The notes under the pieces were generated by a model. The model did no database searches. It saw only the letters and a list, made by a program, of their open reading frames with translations, and was not told the DNA's origin. Both the position numbers and the translations under genes were made by a program. Below are positions 15,180 through 23,024 of a DNA stretch of 64,000 bases, in pieces. The first letter of the stretch is position 1; each line of letters begins with the position of its first letter. The DNA is from Marinobacter segnicrescens (GTDB lineage: Bacteria > Pseudomonadota > Gammaproteobacteria > Pseudomonadales > Oleiphilaceae), in contig NZ_FOHZ01000004.1 in NCBI RefSeq assembly GCF_900111555.1, forward strand, positions 9,342 to 73,341, written 5' to 3'.

Positions 15180-15963
15180 GATCATCCGCTCTCGATAGCA
15201 CCACGACCCGGCCATCCACGTTCAGGGCCTGGCCATCGCCCAGCGAGATCAGCCAGGGCCAGTCCCAGTGGGAGTGGCCGAAGACCGTCAGACCGGCATA
15301 CCCTGTCGCCAGTGAAAGCGTTACGCCGGGGTCGCCACGGCGGTGACGCTCGGCGTCCTCCGGCCCCTGGTGCAACAGGATGATGTGTGGATGCCGGGTG
15401 GTAACCGACTCCATCACGCCCAGAAACGCCTCCTCATCCCGCCGCTGGTGACGCCCGGGGTTCCCGATGATGCCGCTGACGCCACCAACGCGCAGTCCGG
15501 CTGTGTTGCGAACCCCCCCATCGAGGAGTTGGACAGTCGTTGGCAGCGCCTCCGGTTCGGCCAATTCGTCGTGGTTGCCGTGCACGGCGAGAACCTGTGG
15601 CGTCAGCCCGGCGAACGCCTCATAGACTTCATCCACCGGGCCGGTGCCACCGCGCTTATGGCAGTCCGGGTAGTCGTACAGATCGCCACACAGAAATGCC
15701 GCTTGTGGCTGCGGGATTGTCCCTTCGCCCACCAGTGCCATCAGTGTTTCTGCCACAGGCACCCCCATCAGCCGGTTGGCGCCACCGTCTTCACGGCCCT
15801 GCAGGTCGGAGGTAACAATCAGCGCGTCTACGCCATCAGGCAGCCCAGTGGCCCAGGCCCGATGAAACGGCAACCGATGACGCAGCGGTTTTCCTGACGG
15901 GCCACTCGTGCGATGAGGCAGTTCATGGAAAGGGGCCTGTTCCACACGGACGATGGTCACCAT
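15166..15963 (-). CDS. Calcineurin-like metallophosphoesterase
   Basis: 265 residues with the dimetal signature in order: SDLQG (~52), CGDLYDYPDC (~92), GNHDE (~124), LHQGPED (~198) and GHSHWDW (~228). These match the D-x-H/GDxxD/GNHE/GHxH pattern, except that the first motif reads DLQ rather than DxH. No signal peptide, so cytoplasmic. Overlaps the upstream minus-strand gene (stop to start, 15957-15963), implying an operon. Substrate unknown (phosphoester, nucleotide or protein). It is the first of three phosphatase-fold genes within 3.3 kb. Confidence 0.82.
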   Translation of the reverse strand: MVTIVRVEQAPFHELPHRTSGPSGKPLRHRLPFHRAWATGLPDGVDALIVTSDLQGREDGGANRLMGVPVAETLMALVGEGTIPQPQAAFLCGDLYDYPDCHKRGGTGPVDEVYEAFAGLTPQVLAVHGNHDELAEPEALPTTVQLLDGGVRNTAGLRVGGVSGIIGNPGRHQRRDEEAFLGVMESVTTRHPHIILLHQGPEDAERHRRGDPGVTLSLATGYAGLTVFGHSHWDWPWLISLGDGQALNVDGRVVVLSRADDHVAG

Positions 15964-16487
15964 TCCCCGTTCACCTGGTCGGCCAGCCAGCGGGCAACCC
16001 GCTTACAGATCTCGTCGTTTTCCTCGGGGCCGGCCACGCGGGCGTCGCGAAAAGCCAACGCATCGTCGATCTGTTTTTCGATGGGATCGTCAGGGCGCGC
16101 GACGACAATCCCCTGCAGCCCGGCGCCGGGCTGACCCTGTTCGATGGCCTGTTGGCGCTTCCGTACCCAGCGTTCGGCCGCCTCACGATCCGCGAACCGC
16201 GGTGACTGGTGAATAAAGAATCGCGCAGGAATCTCGAACCAGCGGCCATCACGACAGTAGGCCACGATCCCACCAGACATCTCGGGCAGGTACGCGGTAT
16301 CACTCTGAAGTGCCTCCAGTGCACTGCGAAAATCCGCAAACGGCGCCGGGAACCGATCCCTCAGATCAAACGCCCGGTAGGCAAACACCGGATCCAGCGG
16401 CCCGCCACTCAACTCATCCGCATGGGCGCCTCGGGCGTCCAGGCCGTTCAGTAGTTCGGATTCGGTATAGCGCTTAAGGCTCATCAT
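15957..16487 (-). CDS. Hypothetical protein upstream of the phosphoesterase
   Basis: 176 residues from ATG at 16487, chosen because AGGAGG lies four bases upstream; the longer frame to 16604 has no ribosome site. Acidic, no transmembrane helix. Features: ELLNGLDARGAHADEL near the start, DTAYLPEMSGGIVAYCRDGRWFEIPARFF in the middle, and an ARWLADQVNGEW end. The family is not recognised. Overlaps the phosphoesterase gene by 7 bp, so the two are likely co-translated and may act together. Confidence 0.65.
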   Translation of the reverse strand: MMSLKRYTESELLNGLDARGAHADELSGGPLDPVFAYRAFDLRDRFPAPFADFRSALEALQSDTAYLPEMSGGIVAYCRDGRWFEIPARFFIHQSPRFADREAAERWVRKRQQAIEQGQPGAGLQGIVVARPDDPIEKQIDDALAFRDARVAGPEENDEICKRVARWLADQVNGEW

Positions 16488-16684
16488 TGACCTCCTGGTT
16501 GTTATCGGGCGCCACGATCGGTATCGCGGCCTGAGGCGGTGACCGCTGCTCCGTGCCCAGGAGGGCCTGGCGACAGGACGGCAGGGCCTGATCAGAATAG
16601 CCAAAGTCCGGCGCCGGTGCTAGGATGAAACGCAATATCTTGTTGATACCAAAGGCAATATGCCTATATGTAGTATTGAATCCT

Positions 16685-17386
16685 ATGAGCTTCCGACTGA
16701 CACCACACCGCTTTTTCTCCGCAAACCCGGCCGGGACCGACTGGGTCTGTGGCGATTTACACGGTGAGTTTGACCTGCTGCAGACGGCCCTGGCCTCGTC
16801 TGGCATCGACCCGTTGGTGGACCGGCTGTTTCTGCTGGGCGATGTGATTGATCGGGGGCCCCAGTCGAGGGCCCTGCTGGAGTGGGCCCTGGTGACGCCC
16901 TGGGTCTACAGCGTTATCGGCAACCATGAGCTGTTGATGATCGCCGGGGCCGGCGAGCCGAGCCTGAAAGCCCGGCATCGCGCGATTGGAGGCGAGTGGG
17001 TAGACCAGCTTGATCCGGCCACCCATCGGTCGCTGGCCACACGGTGCCGACAATCCTGGCCACTCACGATCACGCTGGCCCACGGGGACGACCAGGTCGG
17101 CCTGGTGCACGCCCAAAGCCCGGCCCGGAACTGGGGGGACGTCCAGGCCAGCCCCTATACCCGGGCGTTTGCCATGGACTGCACCTGGCCCTGGGACCGG
17201 GCACAGGGCGGACACCATCCGGTGGAGGGGGTGACGGCGGTGGTGTCCGGTCACATTGGCACCGACCGGGTGATCCGCAAAGCCAACCAGGTGTGGATTG
17301 ATACCCTGGCAAGGACAGGCCAGGTCCCCCTGATGCCCGTCTCGCAAATCCTGGCGTGGGTCAATGAGGAGGCCCGTCATGAGTGA
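16685..17386 (+). CDS. PPP-type serine/threonine protein phosphatase (PrpA/PrpB-like)
   Basis: 233 residues from ATG 16685. The phage-lambda-phosphatase pattern is clear: GDLHGEFDLLQ, LGDVIDRGPQS, VIGNHE, then a lone His in LVHAQSP and the second in VVSGHIGTD. These give the two-metal site used to hydrolyse phosphoserine/threonine, or dinucleoside polyphosphates in ApaH relatives. It has the normal length for this small class. Transcribed away from the minus-strand phosphoesterase pair; its stop overlaps the start of the exonuclease remnant (ATGAGTGA). Confidence 0.88.
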   Translation: MSFRLTPHRFFSANPAGTDWVCGDLHGEFDLLQTALASSGIDPLVDRLFLLGDVIDRGPQSRALLEWALVTPWVYSVIGNHELLMIAGAGEPSLKARHRAIGGEWVDQLDPATHRSLATRCRQSWPLTITLAHGDDQVGLVHAQSPARNWGDVQASPYTRAFAMDCTWPWDRAQGGHHPVEGVTAVVSGHIGTDRVIRKANQVWIDTLARTGQVPLMPVSQILAWVNEEARHE

Positions 17387-17807
17387 GTCACCCCTGCTGG
17401 TTGTGGACCTGGAGGCCACCTGCTGGGGCAACTACGACCGGTTGCATGTAGAAGCTCAGAGCCGGCAAACAGGAGCGATTCCTGCGATGCTGCGCTATCC
17501 CCACTTTAACCTGAAGCGCCTGTGGCGACGGAGTACCGGTCAGAAGCGCAAGAACGGACTGGCCCACGCGCTGGCGTTCCACGAGCTGGGGTTTGAGGGA
17601 CATCACCACCGGGGCGTGGATGATGCGCGCAACATGGTCCGGCTACTGCCGTTTATGGACTGGTCGCTTGAGCCGGTGCTGTTTGCGCCGCCACAGCGCT
17701 GGCCAGGTGCGCCGTCCGTGGGCGCTCCACAGGAACCTGAACAGAACCACGGCAACACCGCCAGGAGCCTGCCCGCGGAACTCCGGGGGTGGGGAAAAGC
17801 ACCATGA
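17379..17807 (+). pseudogene. DEDD exonuclease gene with an internal deletion
   Basis: Starts with PLLVVDLEATCWGN, the ExoI motif of DEDDh 3'-5' exonucleases (KapD/ERI-1 like). It then jumps within about 20 residues to YPHFNLKRLWRR and GLAHALAFHELGFEGHHHRGVDDARNMVRLLPF, the ExoIII motif. The ~80 residues carrying the ExoII motif are gone, while the frame is preserved. The catalytic DED set is incomplete, so it should be inactive as a nuclease. AGGAGG precedes ATG 17379. Embedded between two phosphoesterase genes with overlapping ends, as an operon member. Confidence 0.7.
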
Positions 17808-18457
17808 GGATTGTCTGCATTTCCGATACCCACAGCCTTCACCGGCGTATGCCTGCCATACCGGAGGGGGATGTGCTCATTCACGCCGGCGACAGCCTGG
17901 GTCAGGGAACCCTGGAGAATGTCCAGGAGCTGAACCAGTGGCTGGGCACCTTGCCGCACCGACACAAAATCGTGATCGCCGGTAATCACGACTGGGTGTT
18001 CCAGGAAGACCCGGACTCGGCCCGGGCTGCCCTGAGTAACGCCATTTACCTGCAGGACAGTGGCGTTGAGATCGAAGGCCTTCGGTTCTGGGGGTCCCCC
18101 TGGACGCCCACCTTCCTCGACTGGGCCTTTATGCTGCCGCGTGGTGAGCCGTTACGGGAGCGGTGGCGGGTCATTCCGGACGATACCGATGTGCTGATCA
18201 CCCATGGCCCACCGAAAGATGTCGGAGACCAGGTCAGCGTCGGCTTTAAATGTCAGAACGTCGGCTGCCAGGACCTGCGGGATCGCCTGCAGCAACTGTC
18301 GGTGCGGGCGCATGTCTTTGGTCACATCCATGAAGGGTACGGTGAATATCAACTCGGCAAGGCCCGGCTGGTAAACGCCAGCACCTGTACCGCACGCTAC
18401 ACGCCAACCAATCCACCGATTGTGCTGGATCTGGAGGTTTCGGGAGACAAGCCATGA
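17804..18457 (+). CDS. Metallophosphatase (MPPED-like)
   Basis: 217 residues from ATG 17804, overlapping the previous stop by 4 bp (ATGA). Motifs: CISDTHSLH (DxH), HAGDSLGQG (GD), AGNHDW (GNHD), THGPP and FGHIHEGYG (GHxH). DTHxxH followed by LINAST-type sequence (LVNASTC) is characteristic of the UPF0046/MPPED group of cyclic-nucleotide phosphodiesterases. Cytoplasmic. Third phosphatase-fold protein of this cluster; the next small gene overlaps its stop. Confidence 0.87.
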   Translation: MRIVCISDTHSLHRRMPAIPEGDVLIHAGDSLGQGTLENVQELNQWLGTLPHRHKIVIAGNHDWVFQEDPDSARAALSNAIYLQDSGVEIEGLRFWGSPWTPTFLDWAFMLPRGEPLRERWRVIPDDTDVLITHGPPKDVGDQVSVGFKCQNVGCQDLRDRLQQLSVRAHVFGHIHEGYGEYQLGKARLVNASTCTARYTPTNPPIVLDLEVSGDKP

Positions 18458-18693
18458 CGGTTAAAGAGCTGATTGAGCGACTGCAAACGCTGCCACCTGA
18501 CACACCGGTGCTGGTAGAAGGGTACGAGACGGGTTTTGACGAGGTCATCGACCTGAGCCGGCATGAGCTGGTTCGCTACCGCCATGCCCAACCCTGGGAT
18601 GGTGAATATCAGCCAGTGGAGCGTTTTAAAACGCCTGCCTCCGACACGATCCAGGCGGCCGTTATTCTGGGCCGGCGTGGGCCTTTGCGATAG
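18454..18693 (+). CDS. Small hypothetical protein
   Basis: 79 residues starting with ATGACGG that overlaps the phosphatase TGA. MTVKELIERLQTLPPDTPVLVEGYETGFDEV is a compact alpha/beta segment seen in many short plasmid- and phage-borne proteins; no catalytic motif is visible. Its tight overlap with the metallophosphatase suggests coupled expression. The function is not known to me. Confidence 0.7.
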   Translation: MTVKELIERLQTLPPDTPVLVEGYETGFDEVIDLSRHELVRYRHAQPWDGEYQPVERFKTPASDTIQAAVILGRRGPLR

Positions 18694-18704
18694 GGAGTGA
18701 TGCT

Positions 18705-19178
18705 ATGACAACCGGCAAGCGCTACGCATTGAAGGACCTGGTCAAACAGTGTGACCCGAGTGCGCCCACCCCGGACGACGTCAAGGCCTGGGAGCAGATG
18801 CCCGATGTCGGACTGGAGCAGACCGTTATGGAGGACCAGATCGATATCCGCGATGCAGTTCTCCGGTTTCGTGAACGCCTCACGGACGGCTTCGGCCTTA
18901 CCCGGTTAATCCTGTTCGGCAGCCGGGCCCGGGGCGACTACCACGCCGAGAGTGATGCCGATGTTGCCGTGATACTCAGTGGTAAGCCGGGCGATTTCGT
19001 CGAAACCAAACTGGCGATGGCTGACCATGCCTTCGATGTTTTACTGGAAACAGGCGTCCGGATTCAGGCCTTCCCGATCTGGGAATCACAGTGGCAGCAT
19101 CCGGAGCAGTACAGTCACCCGGCCATACTGGGGGAAATCGCCAGGGATGGACTGGTTATCTGGTCGGCGTCGCCCTGA
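18705..19178 (+). CDS. MNT-domain nucleotidyltransferase with a MazE-tail-like N-terminus
   Basis: 157 residues. The second half is a minimal nucleotidyltransferase with GSRARGDYHAESDADVAV: the GSxARG...SDxD motif of MntA-type antitoxins that AMPylate a HEPN toxin. Residues 1-40 (YALKDLVKQCDPSAPTPDDVKAWEQMPDVG) look like the toxin-binding tail of MazE-type antitoxins, so the protein resembles a fusion. No HEPN partner gene follows; only IS and xre sequence lies downstream. Could act alone in nucleotide transfer or be a leftover of a toxin-antitoxin module. Confidence 0.78.
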   Translation: MTTGKRYALKDLVKQCDPSAPTPDDVKAWEQMPDVGLEQTVMEDQIDIRDAVLRFRERLTDGFGLTRLILFGSRARGDYHAESDADVAVILSGKPGDFVETKLAMADHAFDVLLETGVRIQAFPIWESQWQHPEQYSHPAILGEIARDGLVIWSASP

Positions 19179-19225
19179 CCCGCTCAGTCTTCGTTGAAGA
19201 AGCTGTCCAGCTCCTCCAGCACCGG

Positions 19226-19423
19226 TCATCGCTTGACCTGTAATACCAGGCACATCCCCAGTGCCGCTGCCGCCCGTTCGACGCGAATAATCGAGCCGGT
19301 AAACTTGTTGTTTTCCATTTCACTGATTTCGCTGCGAGGCAGTCGCGCAAGTTCGGCGACCTGTTGCTGGGTGAGTCCCCGCGCCTTGCGTTGCTCCCTC
19401 ATGGTTGCCCCGATACTTTTCAT
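19226..19423 (-). CDS. XRE-family repressor (HipB-like)
   Basis: 65 residues with a complete helix-turn-helix: MREQRKARGLTQQQVAELARLPRSEISEMENNKF, ending in a short strand (LVLQVKR) as in HipB-like antitoxins. The promoter region (19424-19495) carries two direct repeats of a CGACAAA-type site, which may be its operators. A hipA remnant on the same strand lies 5 kb downstream. The four large palindromes at 19568-19771 are upstream of this gene. Confidence 0.8.
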   Translation of the reverse strand: MKSIGATMREQRKARGLTQQQVAELARLPRSEISEMENNKFTGSIIRVERAAAALGMCLVLQVKR

Positions 19424-19432
19424 TTTTGTACC

Positions 19433-19486
19433 TTATTAACGACAAACCACGGAATTTTAGCCATATTGTCTCTAATAAGCGACAAA
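19433..19486. promoter_or_regulatory. Direct repeats in the xre promoter region
   Basis: TTATTAACGACAAA (19433-19446) and TAATAAGCGACAAA (19473-19486) agree at 11 of 14 positions and start 40 bp apart, about four helical turns, just upstream of the xre start at 19423. Likely autoregulatory sites (inferred). Confidence 0.45.
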
Positions 19487-19567
19487 ATGGCGGGAATCCT
19501 TTGACGGAAAAGTGTGCTTTTCATTCTGGGGGGCATCCGCTTGCGGTCGTTTCCGGTTAAAGCGCAT

Positions 19568-19771
19568 GTTCACCGCGGTGAACACTTTCCTGCCGCCTGG
19601 GCCCAGGAGTAACTGGCTGTCCCCGGATAGACGACTCAACAGCTGCGATAGCTGCCTTGTTTACCGCGGTAAACATTTGTCCGGCAACCGGATCCGGGAC
19701 TGGCACCTCAATGGATTGTTCACGGCCGTGAACAAATCGCCGCAGACATCACAATGTTCGCCGCGGCGCAC
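19568..19771. repeat. Array of four GTTCACCGCGGTGAAC-type palindromes
   Basis: Sites: 19568-19583 GTTCACCGCGGTGAAC (perfect), 19659-19674 GTTTACCGCGGTAAAC (perfect), 19718-19733 GTTCACGGCCGTGAAC (perfect) and 19756-19771 GTTCGCCGCGGCGCAC (imperfect). Each is flanked by T on the left and A on the right, extending the symmetry to 18-20 bp for the first three. Start-to-start spacing shrinks: 91, 59, 38 bp. The sequence between them is unrelated. Compensating changes keep symmetry (C/G to T/A in site 2, CCGCGG to CGGCCG in site 3), so the dyad rather than the exact sequence is selected. The array lies between xre and the IS630 remnant. Confidence 0.9.
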
Positions 19772-19901
19772 ATTTGCCCAGCCACTGAACCTGGATCTGG
19801 GGTTGTGAAGAGGCTTGGTAGCGTTGACACGCAAGTGGCGCGTCAACACATTTTGCTGGGATTCGGGCAGACTTACTAATCCGAAATAAAGTAAGCGAAC
19901 A

Positions 19902-20662
<761 letters not shown>

Positions 20663-20685
20663 TCATATGAAAATTTCCGACCAAG

Positions 20686-22086
20686 CTACAATGCCTTCTC
20701 CCCGAATAGGGACAAAACTTCACTCCAGTATTGATTGCTCACACATAGATCAATAGTTTCCCTAGCCCCGTTATGTTCCGGTGCAGCATCCCATGTGCCC
20801 GTATTATCGATATCGAGTTCCCACTCCGTTGTGTAATTCTCTTTCTGCAGCACTTCAGACCTTTTAGTTTCGTCCGTGCTTTGCTTTGATGATTTTGGTG
20901 AAAATGAAACCACATGATGCCCTGGTAGGTCCTCACCAATTCTGCGTGCGAACTCTGTCAAACTGGGTTCAGCAAGGACGTAAAGCCAGCCACCAATGCC
21001 AGAGGACTCCCCTGTTTGACGCCGGAGTATTCTGCCGAGAACTTGCCGAAAATGGAGCTCTGTTCGAATCCTGCTGAGATGACAACACACCTGCAATCTC
21101 GGGATGTCAGTTCCTTCACTGATCATCCCCACAGAGATGATCCATCGATCAGATGATGTTTTGAAGTTTGAAATAATTTGATGGGCTCCGGGCGTGTTGT
21201 AAGTGACAACAACAGGCCTTTCTCCGAGCGCCGCAAGCCGAACTGCAATCTGCTTTGCATGTGCCGCTGTCGCAGCTACGACGAGGCCAGCAGCGGATGG
21301 AGCCTGCTTCCGGATCTCTAATAATTTTTTGGATGCTTCCGAGAGTGTATGGTCGATCACTTCGTCCCGAAACAGAAAATCAGGATATGTAATATGACCC
21401 TGACTGATTGTTTCCCGGATGCTGGAGTAGGTTTTGAGGCCGAGTTCCGATGACCTCAGGCTGATTTCCTGATTATCAGTGAGCACGATTTTTGGGGCTC
21501 GGCAAACGCCGTCGATAACCGCCCGCTCTAAACCGTATTCGTAATCGCAATGGAGCTCTCCGTCAGGCTGCGTGTAGCGAGAAAGTACGATTGGGTTGTC
21601 GTCACTCCTCCAAGGTGTTCCTGATAGCGCCATTGTGAGGGAGGCCTTTCCTTGAATCCTATCGAGAATTGTTCGCCCCCAACTGTTGCCAATTGTGAGT
21701 TCGTCCCAACTGCTACCGGAGCAGTGATGAATCTCGTCCAAAACCACGAAGACTCTGTGCTCACCCAGTACTTGCCATAGCTCTCTGGGAAGCGTGTTCA
21801 TCGACTGATAGGTGTAAGAACCACCCGCGGCCCCAATCTGGCCATTGAAGCTTCGCCCAAGGATTTGGCTAAATGTCGAGGCGACGCTTTGCGACACTGT
21901 CCGTGAAGGGGAGAAGCATAGGACGAAATCGATTTTATTGCGTTCCAGAAGGGCCTTAGCCACTGACGCTACCATGACGGTTTTGCCCGCCGCAGGTGTT
22001 GCGTGGCATAGAAAGTGGGTTTGGTACTCAAACGCTTGAAGAGCTTGATCGACGCACTCGCGCTGCCAAACACGCAATTGGATCAT
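20686..22086 (-). CDS. Superfamily 2 DEAD/DEAH-type helicase (ResIII-like)
   Basis: 466 residues. Motif order of an SF2 translocase: Q-like WQRECVDQAL, Walker A ATPAAGKTVM (~29-38), Ia FSPSRTVSQ, Walker B VLDEIHH (DEIH), motif III SGTPWRSD, IV/V ISVGMISEGTDIPRL, VI FRQVLGRILRR. The last ~80 residues are polar and match no nuclease motif I know. Its ATG overlaps the stop of the winged-helix gene upstream (ATGA), so the two are co-translated. Such helicases occur in type I/III restriction systems and in many defence cassettes. The 3' end touches an IS3 remnant, so a downstream gene may have been lost. AT content is moderate, unlike the core genome. Confidence 0.85.
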   Translation of the reverse strand: MIQLRVWQRECVDQALQAFEYQTHFLCHATPAAGKTVMVASVAKALLERNKIDFVLCFSPSRTVSQSVASTFSQILGRSFNGQIGAAGGSYTYQSMNTLPRELWQVLGEHRVFVVLDEIHHCSGSSWDELTIGNSWGRTILDRIQGKASLTMALSGTPWRSDDNPIVLSRYTQPDGELHCDYEYGLERAVIDGVCRAPKIVLTDNQEISLRSSELGLKTYSSIRETISQGHITYPDFLFRDEVIDHTLSEASKKLLEIRKQAPSAAGLVVAATAAHAKQIAVRLAALGERPVVVTYNTPGAHQIISNFKTSSDRWIISVGMISEGTDIPRLQVCCHLSRIRTELHFRQVLGRILRRQTGESSGIGGWLYVLAEPSLTEFARRIGEDLPGHHVVSFSPKSSKQSTDETKRSEVLQKENYTTEWELDIDNTGTWDAAPEHNGARETIDLCVSNQYWSEVLSLFGEKAL

Positions 22087-22634
22087 GCGGGAAACCCAAT
22101 TTTAGTGATGACCGACTCTACAGCACGAAGTTGACCTAGTAGCTTTGTGCTTCTCTCCCGAGACTCTAGGTACTGCGCCTTCACGGCGCTCCGAAGTGCC
22201 GGGTATTTGTGATATAGGCGCTGGTATTCCTCCGCTTCACCAATACTGGCAATCAGTTCGACCTTTCTTTTAGAAAGCTCCTCCTGCAACGCCCGCTGTG
22301 TATCACTATCCATCGACGATTCAACGTGCCCATATGCAGCCCTAAATGGAGAAGGCTTGGATTCCAGGGAAATGTCTTGTTTGTTTGAACGGTAGATAAA
22401 CTTGCATCCGCGACCAGTCGATCCCTCGTAGCGATCGATAACTTTTGCCTTTTCAAGGCGTAGAAGTTCTCTGTATATGTGCTTGCGAACTTTGTTGCGG
22501 CTTGGCCGCTGAACTTCGGGTATTTGAAGAAGATACATATCCCGAATGCTGGTATTGGAAAAAGGAGTATCTGGCTGCTGTCTCAGGAGTTCGATCAGGA
22601 TTTTGTCGACGCTCAGTGGTTGCGATTTTTTCAT
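22083..22634 (-). CDS. Winged-helix and coiled-coil protein partnered with the helicase
   Basis: 183 residues from ATG 22634 (MKKSQPLSVDKILIELL), the start suited to the spacing from the divergent xre. Residues ~10-80 look like a winged helix (PFSNTSIRDMYLLQIPEVQRPSRNKVRKHIYRELLRLEKAKVIDRYEG); about 105-175 are a heptad-rich coiled coil (LQEELSKRKVELIASIGEAEEYQRLYHKY...). No catalytic motif. Overlaps the helicase by 4 bp. Probably a DNA- or target-recognition subunit for the helicase (inferred from linkage). A longer frame to 22709 exists but would cover the shared promoter region. Confidence 0.65.
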   Translation of the reverse strand: MKKSQPLSVDKILIELLRQQPDTPFSNTSIRDMYLLQIPEVQRPSRNKVRKHIYRELLRLEKAKVIDRYEGSTGRGCKFIYRSNKQDISLESKPSPFRAAYGHVESSMDSDTQRALQEELSKRKVELIASIGEAEEYQRLYHKYPALRSAVKAQYLESRERSTKLLGQLRAVESVITKIGFPA

Positions 22635-22750
22635 AAGGCGGTCCGATTGGTCTCTAGGTCGATCTGGTCGACCCCCGAAAAATGGGTAGTATATGCCGTG
22701 GTCTCCCATGCTTCAAGAAACCATAGTCTTGTCTTTTGTGAGGGCAAGAA

Positions 22751-22960
22751 ATGGGCTCACCGATTTGTGAGGCGTTTGGCCGGAATTTGCGTGCGATTCG
22801 AAAATCGAAAGGGTTTTCTCAGGAACGACTCGCTCATGAAACGGGAATTGATCGAAGTTATTTGGGGAAGATTGAGAGAGGAGAAGTGAATATCACTATC
22901 GAAAAAATCTACCTGCTAGCAGATCATCTACAGTGCTCACCTAAGGATCTGCTCACTTAG
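22751..22960 (+). CDS. XRE-family controller protein
   Basis: 69 residues, nearly all helix-turn-helix: FGRNLRAIRKSKGFSQERLAHETGIDRSYLGKIERGEVNITIEKIYLLADHLQC. The size and style match controller (C) proteins of restriction-modification and related defence modules. Divergent from the winged-helix/helicase operon, with about 116 bp between starts, so it probably regulates that operon and itself. Confidence 0.85.
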   Translation: MGSPICEAFGRNLRAIRKSKGFSQERLAHETGIDRSYLGKIERGEVNITIEKIYLLADHLQCSPKDLLT

Positions 22961-23024
22961 CCGTTGACTCCAGGTCGTCTGTTCTTCCGCTCTGTTCGAT
23001 TGAATTTCAAATGCCAAAAACCAT

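Noticed and set aside
19568..19771. Possible parS centromere or integron attC sites
   Set aside because: The palindromes do not match the parS consensus, no parAB is nearby, and the attC core sites and integron integrase are absent. Kept only as an unexplained array.
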